From the NCBI GenBank assembly GCA_950097015.1, contig CATNEN010000002.1, forward strand, positions 2,728,001 through 2,792,000: 64,000 bases of DNA, read 5' to 3'. Below the pieces are notes generated by a model. It did not search any database and was not told the DNA's origin. It was given only the letters and a program-made list of their open reading frames with translations. Positions 48,701 to 60,116 of the stretch are shown here, in pieces (within the stretch, counting starts at the first letter, position 1; every line of letters starts with the position of its first letter). The position numbers and the translations under genes are program-made. This stretch comes from Macrostomum hystrix (lineage: Eukaryota > Platyhelminthes > Macrostomidae).

Positions 48701-51700
48701 CTCCCTCTACTCCTGGTGGTGCAATCAATTATCGAATTCCATTAATTTTGGCCGCGTCGAACTGCAGCTGGTTTCTGCCTTCACGGTAGCCTCCGCCGCC
48801 AGCAACTGGAGACGCCTGTGCAAGCCCTTCAATCCGTTGCTTGGGGAAACCTACGAATTGGACAGGCAAGATCTGCTTCGCTTGTACTTTTGTGTGTGTG
48901 GCCATTATTAATTTTGTTTTCGATGTCTCAAACGACTATAAAAATAGCTGATAGAACATCTGACAGGATATTTCACAGCCACGCCCCAGCCCTTGCAGGG
49001 TTTGAAGATTAGCAGCGATAATCCACCTGACCCCATGCAAGTCTAACATTTGCTGCACCAACAATCAACAACATTGTCGCTTCTATACATGAGTAACTGG
49101 GGTTATTGTCCTTAAATTGAGAAATGATAAGCACAATGATTTCCACATTTGCTTTTTCTCCACTCTAACTAAACCTTCGACATTCAGATAGACAAACTCA
49201 TAATAATATATCTTCAGTAAGAGTAAGAAAGATTCGTGAGGAACTGGTTCAAGAAAAAAATTGGGAAGAGAGATTTTGAAAAGAGATTCGGGAAAAGAGA
49301 TTCAGGAAGAGAGTTTCGGGAAGATAGATTCGGGAAGAGAGATTCCGTAAGAGAGATTCGGGAAGAGAGATTCCGTAAGAGAGATTCGGGAAGAGAGATT
49401 CCGTAAGAGAGATTCGGGAAGAGAGATTCCGGAAGAGCGATTCGGGAAGAGCGATTCGGTGAGTTTGGCTTAAAGTGAGGGCAATTTATAATTGGAACAT
49501 CGCTTTTAAAACCCATTGTGACATTGTCATAATATCTGTTCCCTCTATATTAAGACCAATTGTTGCTTAATAAAAGACAATGGCAGGGCGGATTGCTATT
49601 GACTAGATGAATGCCATGCATCAGACAAAAATGCACCGGCTGCATTCGAAACTCAGCTTCCACTCGCACCTGCAGGTGTTGTGTAGCCCTGACACTCAAC
49701 ACAATTCCTAAAATTTTTAGAACAATAAATGAATTCGCTATTGAAGAGTTAGTTTTTTTAATTTACTTCTTGATTTATATATTCCACCTTAGCTCCTCCC
49801 AGCTTATAATGCTAGTCTGTCTATAATTCCATCTGAGAAAGTGCATTTGTGATGTCAAGTCAGTGTCAGGTCAGTGTCAGGTCAGTGTCAGGTCAGTGTC
49901 AGGTCAGTGTCAGGTCAGTGTCAGGTCAGTGTCAAGTCAGTGTCAGGTCAGTGTCAAGTCAGTGTCAGGTCAGTGTCAGGTTAGGGTCAGATCAGTGTCA
50001 AGTCAGTGTCAGGTCAGTGTCAGGTTAGGGTCAGATCAGTGTCAAGTCAGTGTCAGGTCAGTGTCAGTGTCAAGTCTGTGATCTGGGTATATAAAATGAG
50101 TGTTTAGTATTCTTTGGATTCACCAACTTCTGTTGCTATTTTTAGAAGCAAAGACCGGGGTTTCCGCATGGTATGCGAGCAAGTCTGCCACCATCCGCCA
50201 ATCAGCGCCTTTCACGCCGAGGCAGTCGACGGATCGTGGCGCTTCCGCGGCAGCGTGAATCCCAGGCTCACCTTCTGGGGCAAGTCGATTGAGATCGACC
50301 CGCGCGGGGACCTCACGCTGGAATTTCCCAGACGGGGAGAGGCTTTCACATGGCGCAATGTCTCCTGCAAGATACACAACGTGATTGTGGGCAAAATGTG
50401 GATTGAAAGTGTGAGCTGTGTTGGCTTTGACTGTCTGTTTAATACCTGTATATCGGGATCTGAGGATTGGGATCTGAGGATTAGGATCTGAGGATCGGGA
50501 TCTGGGGATCGGGATCTGGGGATCGGGATCTGTGGATCGGGATCTGGGGATTGGGATCTGGGGATCGGGATTTTGGGATCGGGATCTGGGGATCGGGATC
50601 TGGGGATCGGGATCTGGGGATCGGAATCTGGGGATCGGGATCTGGGGATCGGGATCTGGGGATCGGGATCTGGGGATCGGGATCTGGGGCTCGGGATCTG
50701 GGGATCGGGATCTGGGGATCGGGATTTTGGGATCGGGATCTGGGGCTCGGGATCTGGGGATCGGGATTTTGGGATCTATGAAAGCTTACTCCAACTTATG
50801 CTATGTACCTTTGCTTATTTAAAGTTACTAAATTACACTTGCTGAATCTTAGTTCGGCAACAGTGTGATTCGGAGTCACAGCACTGGCCACCGTGTCGAA
50901 CTCAACTGGCACCTGACTTCCTGGCGCAACAGCGGTCGTCACCGGGTTGACGGCTGCATCCTTGACCACGGCAAGACAAAGCTCAGAGCTCTGTATGGAA
51001 AATGGCATGACGCCTTCTACAGGTGCGACTGGGTGAGAGACACGAGAGTCAGTGGGTGAGAGACATGACAGTGGTTGAGAGACACGAGAGTCACTGGGTG
51101 AGAGACATGAGAGTCACTGGGTGAGAGACATGAGAGTCAGTGGGTGAGAGACACGAGAGTCACTGGGTGAGAGACACGAGAGTCAGTGGGTGAGAGACAC
51201 GAGAGTCAGTGGGTGAGAGACACGAGAGTCACTGGGTGAGAGACATGAGAGTCACTGGGTGAGAGACACGAGAGTCAGTGGGTGAGAGACACGAGAGTCA
51301 GTGGGTGAGAGACATGAGAGTCACTGGGTGAGAGACATGAGAGTCACTGGGTGAGAGACATGAGAGTCACTGGGTGAGAGACACGAGAGTCACTGGGTGA
51401 GAGACATGAGAGTCACTGGGTGAGAGACATGAGAGTCAGTGGGTGAGAGACACGAGAGTCACTGGGTGAGAGACACGAGAGTCAGTGGGTGAGAGACACG
51501 AGAGTCACTGGGTGAGAGACACGAGAGTCAGTGGGTGAGAGACATGAGAGTCAGTGGGTGAGAGACACGAGAGTCACTGGGTGAGAGACATGAGAGTCAC
51601 TGGGTGAGAGACACGAGAGTCACTGGGTGAGAGACACGAGAGTCAGTGGGTGAGAGACACGAGAGTCACTGGGTGAGAGACACGAGAGTCAGTGGGTGAG

Positions 51701-54700
51701 AGACACGAGAGTCAGTGGGTGAGAGACACGAGAGTCACTGGGTGAGAGACACGAGAGTCAGTGGGTGAGAGACATGAGAGTCACTGGGTGAGAGACACGA
51801 GAGTCAGTGGGTGAGAGACATGAGAGTCACTGGGTGAGAGACACGAGAGTCAGTGGGTGAGAGACACGAGAGTCAGTGGGTGAGAGACATGAGAGTCAGT
51901 GGGTGAGAGACATGAGAGTCACTGGGTGAGAGACACGAGAGTCAGTGGGTGAGAGACATGAGAGTCAGTGGGTGAGAGACACGAGAGTCACTGGGTGAGA
52001 GACATGAGAGTCAGTGGGTGAGAGACACGAGAGTCACTGGGTGAGAGACATGAGAGTCACTGGGTGAGAGACACGAGAGTCAGTGGGTGAGAGACATGAG
52101 AGTCAGTGGGTGAGAGACACGAGAGTCACTGGGTGAGAGACACGAGAGTCAGTGGGTGAGAGACACGAGAGTCACTGGGTGAGAGACACGAGAGTCACTG
52201 GGTGAGAGACACGAGAGTCAGTGGGTGAGAGACATGAGAGTCACTGGGTGAGAGACACGAGAGTCAGTGGGTGAGAGACACGAGAGTCACTGGGTGAGAG
52301 ACACGAGAGTCACTGGGTGAGAGACACGAGAGTCAGTGGGTGAGAGACACGAGAGTCAGTGGGTGAGAGACATGAGAGTCAGTGGGTGAGAGACACGACA
52401 GTCAGTGGGTGAGAGACACGAGAGTCACTGGGTGAGAGACACGAGAGTCAGTGGGTGAGAGACACGAGAGTCACTGGGTGAGAGACACGAGAGTCACTGG
52501 GTGAGAGACACGAGAGTCACTGGGTGAGAGACATGAGAGTCAGTGGGTGAGAGACACGAGAGTCAGTGGGTGAGAGACACGAGAGTCACTGGGTGAGAGA
52601 CACGAGAGTCAGTGGGTGAGAGACACGAGAGTCACTGGGTGAGAGACACGAGAGTCACTGGGTGAGAGACACGACAGTCAGTGGGTGAGAGACACGAGAG
52701 TCACTGGGTGAGAGACACGAGAGTCAGTGGGTGAGAGACACGACAGTCAGTGGGTGAAAGACACGACAGTCAGTGGGTGAGAGACACGAGAGTCTGTGGG
52801 TGAGAGACACGAGAGTTAGTGGGTGAGAGACACGAGAGTCACTGGGTGAGAGACACGAGAGTCACTGGGTGAGAGACACGAGAGTCACTGGGTGAGAGAC
52901 ACGAGAGTCACTGGGTGAGAGACACAACAGTCAGTGTGTGAGAGACACGAGAGTCACTGGGTGAGAGACACGAGAGTCAGTGGGTGAGAGACATGACAGT
53001 GGTTGAGAGACATGAGAGTCAGTGGGAGAGAGACACGAGAGTCACTGGGTGAGAGACACGAGAGTCACTGGGTGAGAGACACGAGAGTCACTGGGTGAGA
53101 GACACGAGAGTCACTGGGTGAGAGACACGAGAGTCAGTGGGTGAGAGACATGACAGTCAGTGGGTGAGAGACACGAGAGTCACTGGGTGAGAGACACGAG
53201 AGTCACTGGGTGAGAGACACGAGAGTCAGTGGGTGAGAGACATGACAGTGGTTGAGAGACATGAGAGTCAGTGGGAGAGAGACACGAGAGTCACTGGGTG
53301 AGAGACACGAGAGTCAGTGGGTGAGAGACACGAGAGTCACTGGGTGAGATACACGAGAGTCAGTGGGTGAGAGACATGAGAGTCAGTGGGTGAGAGACAT
53401 GAGAGTCAGTGGGTGAGAGACATGAAAGTCAGTGGGTGAGAGACATGAGAGTCAGTGGGTGAGAGACACGAGAGTCAGTGTGTGAGAGACACGACAGTCA
53501 GTGTGAGAGACACGACAGTCAGTGGGTGAGAGACACGAGAGTCACTGGGTGAGAGACACGAGAGTCAGTGGGTGAGAGACACGAGAGTCACTGGGTGAGA
53601 GACACGAGAGTCACTGGGTGAGAGACACGAGAGTCACTGGGTGAGAGACACGAGAGTCACTGGGTGAGAGACACGAGGGTCAGTGGGCTAAGGGTAGAAG
53701 GGAAAAAACAAAGGGTAAAAAACTTCTTCCCGAAGCTTCATCGATTCGAAATCCTTTGTCATTCTGAATTTGACAAGTGACAAGTTTGACAAGCACCCAC
53801 CTAGCCTAAACTATACTCATCGCAAAATATCCCTTACCTGGAGTAGTTTTTGAAGGCGCTGTTGTACCCGGAGTTGTTGTAGTTGCTCTTGCGGAATAAG
53901 AAAATATTAGGATTTTTTATCTATCTTTCACACCTTGTCAAGTGTGACTGCACAGTGCTCACCAAAAAGCAGCGAGACTTACGGAGCGGTTATTAAGAAT
54001 AATAGTACTTGCTAGAGTTCTGCAGGCAATGGCACATTTTTGGTGACACTAGACCTGCAGCCAGCGAGGAGGCAATTCTGCCCAATCTGCTGACTCCTGA
54101 GCACACGCACACACAGTTGTGTACATCTGCCCTGACTTTCTCATTGTCAGTGCAATGTACAATATACACAATATACACTGTGCTGTGGAGGTTGGCCCTC
54201 AAGGGCGCAAATTGCTCGACAACCCCCAAGTTTCAAAAATAGTACTTCGATAAATAAATATTTCGATAATTAATTTCGAAATAATAGGTTCAATTAACTG
54301 TAGAAGAAATAGATGCTTCTACAGCTACATTAACTGTATTCTTTTCACAATTATCAGTTAGAATTACAACAATTTATTGTGAGCTTCGTACATACTCGGA
54401 TCTGCACCTTCTTTAGCGTCCCGGTGGAGTCGTGGAAGGCCTATAAGAGCGCTTCTCCGTCACTTGGCCTCGTCAGGAAGCGAGCCTCGCCCTCAGCCAG
54501 CTTGGCGAGTCTCAAGACCCGCTCTGACGAGCAACAGAAGCAGCAGCAGCAGCAGCAGCAGCAAACAGCTGGGTCGAAGTCGATTAGCTTTGGCTGCCAG
54601 TTCGGCGTTTTTCATCGACGCAATAATACAAATAGTAGCAGTGACAATCATTGCAGTGGCCGCGGCGGCAGCGGCGGCAATGACCCACCGCAGAGGTATC

Positions 54701-55774
54701 ATTTTTGCCGTTGATTATGTCAACAGTGCATGATAACCTGCACCCATGCGCCCACCCCTCCTCCCTGACAACTGCACCGCGCCCGATCAAGGATAGAAGT
54801 CTGCACCCAACCCCCCTCCCTGACAACTGCACCGCCCCTCAAGGATACACCCCTCAAGGATAGTAGTCTGCACCCACCCCTCCTCCCTGACAACTGCCCC
54901 TCAAGGATAGTAGTCTGCACCCACCCCTCCTCCCTGACAACTGCCCCTCAAGGATAGTAGTCTGCACCCACCCCTCCTCCCTGACAACTGCTCCGCGCCC
55001 GATCAAGGATAGAAGTCTGCACCCACCCTCCTCCCAGACAACTGCACGGCCCCCCAAGGATAGAAGTCTACACCCACCCCTCCTCCCAGCCAACTGCACC
55101 GCCCCTCAAGGATAGAAGTCTGCACCAACCCCTCCTCCCTGACAACTCTACCGCCCCTCAAGGATAGAAGTCTGCACCAACCCCTCCTCCCTGACAACTC
55201 TACCGCCCCTCAAGGATAGAAGTCTGCACCCACCTCTCTTCACTGGCAGTTGCTGTGCTCACAATCTCACAGCTCACCGTTTCCAAATCTACCCCACCTT
55301 TTCAGTGGCAGCTCCGACTGCGAAGATGAAGATGATGACCTGGACGGGCAGATAAGTGACCTGGGCTTGCCGGACCAGACTGTTCTATGGCGCTCGCAGC
55401 CTCGACCACCGTGCAGCGCCCGGTTCTACGGTTTCACCTGGTTCGCGATGCAACTCAATGCTAAATTCGGGGTCGACCTCGAGTCTCTGCCACCAACTGA
55501 TAGCCGTCGCCTCCGCGCGGACATTCAATCGTTGGAGGTCGGCGATGCAGCTGGCTCACAGGCGCTTAAGATTCAGCTTGAGGAACAACAACGCCTTCGT
55601 CTGAAGTCTTCCATTGCGCTGACGCCTGACTCGAGTGCAGCCGGCGGTCTTTGGTTTCGACGCTGGCGAAATCCGCACACCGGACAGGACAATGACTGGT
55701 GCTTCACTGGCGAGTACTGGGCCAGGGACTGGTCGCGCTGCCCCCGCATCGGCGTGGACGCTGAGGTCTCTTAG
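45731..55774 (+). CDS. oxysterol-binding-protein-related protein, short ORP1/ORP2 type (eight exons, about 530 aa)
   Basis: Cytosolic lipid-transfer protein with only the sterol/phosphoinositide-binding ORD domain. Exons: 45731-45801, 47263-47368, 47462-47596, 48768-48865, 50146-50410, 50853-51022, 54417-54695, 55306-55774; phases agree and the total is a multiple of 3. Exon 1/2 could also join at 45796/47279. Landmarks: [44 protein letters not shown], then [16 protein letters not shown] (the OSBP signature EQVSHHPP with Ser changed to Cys), [38 protein letters not shown] and the C-terminal [17 protein letters not shown] with LWFRRWRN. Exon 7 inserts a polyglutamine- and Ser/Gly-rich linker where vertebrate ORP2 has a short acidic one. 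Intron 4 uses a GC donor (CAG|GCAAGA). No PH domain or FFAT motif is visible. Confidence 0.93.
45830..47220. repeat. 19-bp minisatellite filling ORP intron 1
   Basis: About 72 copies of GATGAGGCGGATGGATTGT, with GGTGGATTGATGG (23-bp) and GGAATGT variants, arranged in repeated blocks. It starts about 30 bp after the donor of the ORP gene's first exon. Stop-free frames give false ORFs of nearly 500 codons on the minus strand. Confidence 0.95.
48002..48656. repeat. 655-bp uninterrupted homopyrimidine tract in ORP intron 3
   Basis: Only C and T on the plus strand, made of CTCCCT and CTCCTT hexamers with some CCCCTC phrases. The tract continues with occasional purines to about 48716, ending some 50 bp before exon 4. 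It resembles an enormous polypyrimidine tract. It yields false Ser/Phe, Leu/Pro and Gly/Glu repeat ORFs. Confidence 0.95.
49240..49460. repeat. 14-bp minisatellite in ORP intron 4
   Basis: Alternating AGAGAGATTCGGGA and AGAGAGATTCCGTA units, about 15 copies, degenerate at both ends. Confidence 0.9.
49858..50075. repeat. 11-bp minisatellite near the 3' end of ORP intron 4
   Basis: About 19 copies of GTCAGTGTCAG with GTCAAG and TTAGGG variants. It ends about 70 bp before exon 5. Confidence 0.95.
50455..50780. repeat. 14-bp minisatellite in ORP intron 5
   Basis: About 23 copies of GGATCGGGATCTGG, with TTTTGG and GGCTCGG variants. It fills most of the 442-bp intron (50411-50852). Confidence 0.95.
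51030..53690. repeat. 23-bp minisatellite, 2.7 kb, at the start of ORP intron 6
   Basis: About 115 copies of GGGTGAGAGACACGAGAGTC plus ACT or AGT. Variation is mostly CACG/CATG and CACT/CAGT. The array begins within 10 bp of the exon 6 donor. Every unit contains GGGTGAGAG, a good match to a 5' splice site in gene sense. Confidence 0.95.
54005..54235 (-). mobile_element. SINE copy in ORP intron 6
   Basis: Minus-strand copy related to the 32.2- and 56.3-kb copies: TTGCCTCCTCGCTGGCTGCA, GGTCTAGTGTCACC and a short tail with CTATTATTCTTAATAA. No tRNA-like head is seen, so it is 5'-truncated. It is not a gene although a 78-codon ORF exists. Confidence 0.75.
54740..55225. repeat. 47-bp minisatellite in ORP intron 7
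   Basis: About ten copies of a roughly 47-bp unit (CCCCTCAAGGATAGAAGTCT, GCACCCACCCCTCCTCCCTG, ACAACTG), with length variants such as a GCGCCCGAT insertion. It fills most of the 610-bp intron (54696-55305). Confidence 0.95.
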
Positions 55775-56281
55775 GAACCAACTTCACTGAAATTGAACGG
55801 GGCGAATATGCAAGTATTTTGTGCTGCAGAATATGTTGTGCGAGTGATTTTAAGTGCCATTTACCGTGCATTGTTTGGGTGTTTTCGAGCGCTTGCAAAA
55901 TGACATGAAATCTGCTCCTTGCGTCTCATTAACAGTAGAAAGACCACTGTGCTATTTCTAGTGCTCACAGTTTTCACAGTTTTCTCCTAAACTATTCAAC
56001 CATCGCCATGAAAATCCAGAACATGGTCAAAAACTCGTCTCTCTATCCGATGAAACAACTTCCAGAATCGCAAAACATCGGCATCGTCCAGATGTTCAAA
56101 GATTCAAAGACATGAACATGTTGACTATTATTGTTGACTAATGCAAGAATCACTGAATATCTTGAAGATGCAGACGTCATCGTAAAGAACGAAAAAATTT
56201 GATCCATCTGGAGGACTTTCACGAAAATCGGTCGTTTAGTTTGGCGATTTAGTCTGTGACAATTAATAATAATTAAAGATT
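55775..56281. other. 3' flank of the ORP gene
   Basis: Unique AT-rich sequence, probably 3' UTR followed by intergenic DNA. No AATAAA was noted close to the stop. Confidence 0.3.
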
Positions 56282-56425
56282 GCAGGAGGGCTGCGGGCAA
56301 TGGCACATCATTTGGTGACACTAGACCCGCAGCCTGCGAGGAGGCAATTCTGCCCATTTCGCTGACTCCTGAGCACACACGCACGCACACAGATACTGTA
56401 CGCAGGCACACGCTCACACAGGTCA
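56282..56425 (-). mobile_element. truncated SINE copy
   Basis: Carries only the 3' part of the family (GGGCAGAATTGCCTCCTCGC, GGTCTAGTGTCACC, CCCGCAGCCCTCCTGCAATC) on the minus strand, followed by an ATTATTATTAATT tail. It is very similar to the 32.2-kb copy. Confidence 0.7.
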
Positions 56426-56854
56426 AATATTTAGTGTTTTTTAATAAAGTTTTCCTAGATTTCTCGCACTTCATATTATGCTTCTGTTATTTTTTCGCTC
56501 ATGATCTTTTGATTCAACCATGTAATAAACAAAATAATTATTGGCACCTAATTGGCGTGCACATTGCAGTAATAATAATAATAATACTTCATTAATGCAA
56601 GCGTAGTGAATCAAGCTGTTTTAACTGATGATTTCTCAAAGCCTTTACGAGCAATTATTTTAACTTGCAGTCGTGAGTTTCTGCAATCTGAGACGATCCT
56701 GCTCATGGTCTATAAGCTGCAGTCTATAATAGATGATTCTCAGTTACAAAAACAATATATTGTCTGACTCTAAGAGTAAAACAATAATTACACAGAACCA
56801 CATTCATTCGAACTTTGTAATGACAGACGAAGGAGTTTTTTACATTCTGATCCA

Positions 56855-57190
56855 ATGCGACCGGTAATTTCTTCTACGTCAACAGTGACTCATCAATGTT
56901 CCTCGTCGATCTTTTCTGATCACGGAAACGATGTTCCTACAAGGACCATGCAAAGTAGAATACTACAGTCATCCTTGGTTTCCCAAAGTGGCTACGAAGG
57001 CTACTTTCGGCGAGTCAACGAAAAACTGACACATACAATTGGGTTTAGTTCTACAAGTCACTGCAATGTCAAGGCCAGGACGCACCGCTATGTCGAGGGC
57101 CTGCTCGCCGATGCTGGTCTTGGCGAGCATCAGACTTGGACAAGAGCAATCGACAATTTCAGGAAGCTGGCTCTTCGGCGTGCCTTGTGA
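56855..57190 (+). CDS. possible small gene, 111 aa, unrecognised
   Basis: A single open frame starts MRPVISSTSTVTHQCSSSIF and ends in KLALRRAL with TGA. Features seen: a Ser/Thr-rich N-terminus and a C-terminal half with basic and aromatic residues (GYEGYFRRVNEKLTHTIGFS and ADAGLGEHQTWTRAIDNFRK). AATAAA lies 50 bp after the stop (57241-57246), a normal distance for a polyadenylation signal. The composition is more balanced than the flanking DNA. Just upstream, ATG 56819 opens a second frame coding MTDEGVFYILIQCDR before GTAATT, so this could be a spliced gene with another start. I cannot name a family. Confidence 0.45.
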   Translation: MRPVISSTSTVTHQCSSSIFSDHGNDVPTRTMQSRILQSSLVSQSGYEGYFRRVNEKLTHTIGFSSTSHCNVKARTHRYVEGLLADAGLGEHQTWTRAIDNFRKLALRRAL

Positions 57191-57249
57191 CACTGTGAAC
57201 TTTCCTTTTCACAGTGTAATTTGTTGTTGTTGTCACTGCAAATAAACTT

Positions 57250-60100
57250 AAGATCGCAATATAATTGACATCAGTAAACGTAAAATCGTTATATTATTGA
57301 GACTGATGATGTTGAGACTACAATATACGAGCTAACATATACGAAAAGATAAAGTATGATATGAAAAGTGAGAAGTTAATTCAGGAAAACAATAATACTA
57401 CAATTTGAATTACACGTTCATATGCGAGGCTTTGCGGCGAATCACGAACACATAACGACGAATTGTCTTCCGCAATTGCATGTGTATTTAAAAGTGTGAC
57501 AATTGTAGGATGTGAGCCTCACGTGTGCGAATCGGCGTATAAGTAGAGTGAGCACCCTATGGCCTACCATACGGCAGAAAAAGTTTTTGTATGGCTAGAG
57601 GGCAATAAAGTGCGCTTTGCTGCTCCGCTTTTATAGCGTCGAAATGGTTTTTAGGCGCTTTAGGCCTATTTAATTCAAGGACCAATAGGAGTAGTCTAGT
57701 AGGCCTAGTGGTCCTTGATTTAATTACGCACGCTAGGCCTATTATATCATTCGAAAGAGCCTTCTAAGAAATGGTAATACAGCTTTCCATTTCTAGGCGC
57801 CCTATATTCTAGAGCTACAATAATTGGATTTGTTATTAATATAACTATTAGGCCTAGTAAAAAGGTGCCTGCATTGTCTATACCAGAACTCAAGCATACA
57901 ATATCTAAATTGTATTGGCTTATGAGAAGTTATGACTCTATATCTAGTGCGCACTATAAAATTGAGTAGGGGCTATACGCCTATAGAGGCATCAGATGAC
58001 TGACAATTATAGCTAGTGAGTATGAGTTATTCAATGCCTTGGTCTGGTTAGTCTGGGGCTAGGGCTGAATCTAAGGGCTAGTCAATATTTAAGTCGCAGT
58101 AAGGACACTCAGTAAAGTACTCATAGTTTCAATTTACAGTAAGAATAAAGAAAAAATAATATAATATCATTTTATAAATATTTTTTGAATCCTATATTTT
58201 ATAATATATATGTGTATTTTTTCAATTCTTGGGCTATTGCTAGACAAGGACCAATTAGGCCTACTATCACTGAATTTTATAATTGAAATATTGGGTACAG
58301 ATCAAATCATCATATTCTAAAATGTCATATGATGATGCTGATTTGTGCAAGTGTCACAATATTCAATTGAATATGACAATCTTGACCATTTGTTCGTTGC
58401 TCATTTTGATTATGAATGTGATTTGAATATTTGATGATGCATAGTTCAAACAATTAATTGATTTAAAGGCAGTTAAAAGTAAATGCAGATAAAAAAGCAT
58501 GGATAAAAGCTTTAGGTAGGCACAATCAACATACAAATGCAATATGCAAATATTGCAAATCATGACAATGCAATAGAAGGGCACATTTGAGTTACATGTG
58601 CATAGCTACATGCTGAACAAAATTTAGTGCACATGTTATGTAATGTGCAATGTACTTTTAGTGGCTCAAATGATATTATTTTTGTAGAGCCAAGTCAGAC
58701 AAGGCCAAAAATGCATGATTTGCTTTGCTTATATTTTCAACAACAAAGCTGTTTGCGGAGCCAATAAAAAACAATATGATGACTTCGTTAATGTCACATT
58801 GTCCAATGTGGACAATATGACAATTTAGATAATGCTGTTATTTTTTTTACAACCCTCATATGACAATTTCGACCAGAGCCGAAATATTTGTCTTGCAATT
58901 ACAAAGCTGATATACGAGTATGTGCTATGTGCAGTAGCTATGTACCTAACAAATAGAGAGTAAGGTACATTGTTGTTATTTTCTGGCTATAATCTGCTTA
59001 ACTTAGGCTTGCTCACATTAGGGCCTAGCTGCCCACCATTATAAAATAGCCTATTTAAATACTCAACATAGGCTTAGCTTAGGGCCTACTTTTGCTTGAT
59101 ACTTAAGGGGCAAGTGGGTCAGTGGCTAGTGTTACTACCTCACATTTCAATGGACACTAGTTTGATTCTCCCTTCAAGTCACGATTAATTTCGGGACTTG
59201 TTAGAGGGTTTGGACAGTAGCAATCAGCAGAGGTACACCATATTTTGTGCAATCAAAGCTTGAAATAATAGCTTCGCTCCTACCTTTCTGTGTGCCTGTT
59301 CTGCATTGTGTGAGTTGTGTGGGGTGGTTCCAGGAGGGGGCTGGGGGGGCAAGTGTACACCGCCACATGCTTTCTGGATTTCCATATCAGCAAGATTGGA
59401 TAAGTGTACACTCATCACCCGGCCCCCTGAGGACTGATTTCAAGTCAGCCTTCCGCCCCGGCTTGGTCTGCTTTGTGCGTGTGGGGCTGGGGTGGGGGGC
59501 ACTGCTGTCTATTCTGGGTGCCTCCTGCTTTCCCTGGCTGGTCTGTGCTGCTGTGTGGTGCCTGCTCAGGGGAGGTGGCAAAATGGGTGCTAAGTGTCTA
59601 GTTTGCCAGTCTGGGGGCATGCCACTCCGTTGCTTGTGCGACAAGTGCCCAGGGCCCCCTGCAAATCAATAGAAATAGATAGATGCTTGATGCTTATAGT
59701 AACAACTACATATGTCTATATACAATCCTTGCTATTTTATTATCTATATAGTTAATGGCCCAGGGCTACAATTAGTCCTAGACTAAGTAACTAGTCTAGG
59801 CCTAACTAGTCTCTGCCCATGTTTCTCCTCTACCCTCCTTTGGCTCTCATCACCCCTGCTCTGCCTCCTCGTGTTCACCTGCCCCACCCCTGCTCTTCTG
59901 CTCTTTTTGTCATTCATATGTTTGAACTGATTATCTTACACTACATAAATTTCCTTGCCCAATGCTTAAAAGCAAATGCATTTGCTGCAACATATTTTTC
60001 TGTTTAAAATAAGCAGCAATAAGCTTTTTGATTTGTGCTAGTATTAATTAATGTTGCATTTAAAGCATTGTATATTGAATTTTATTTAACCTTACTCCAT
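57250..60100. other. AGGCCTA-rich, gene-poor region
   Basis: AT-rich, with frequent AGGCCTA/TAGGCCT between about 57.6 and 60.0 kb. 59240-59670 is a GC-rich island with a 141-codon plus ORF (Cys/Gly/Trp-rich, CLVCQSGGMPLRCLCDKCPG) and no recognisable domain. At about 59113-59170 a tRNA-like pair (GGGTCAGTGGCTAG and AGTTTGATTCT) suggests a SINE head. Confidence 0.35.
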
Positions 60101-60116
60101 TCCAGAGTTATCTATA

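Noticed and set aside
47897-48911. Leu/Pro-, Ser/Phe- and Gly/Glu-repeat ORFs
   Set aside because: Translations of the homopyrimidine tract in ORP intron 3. Only the last part (from 48768) is a real exon.
59247-59672. 141-codon Cys/Trp/Gly-rich ORF in a GC-rich island
   Set aside because: No recognisable domain, poor start context, and an overlapping minus ORF of similar quality. Kept only as a region note.
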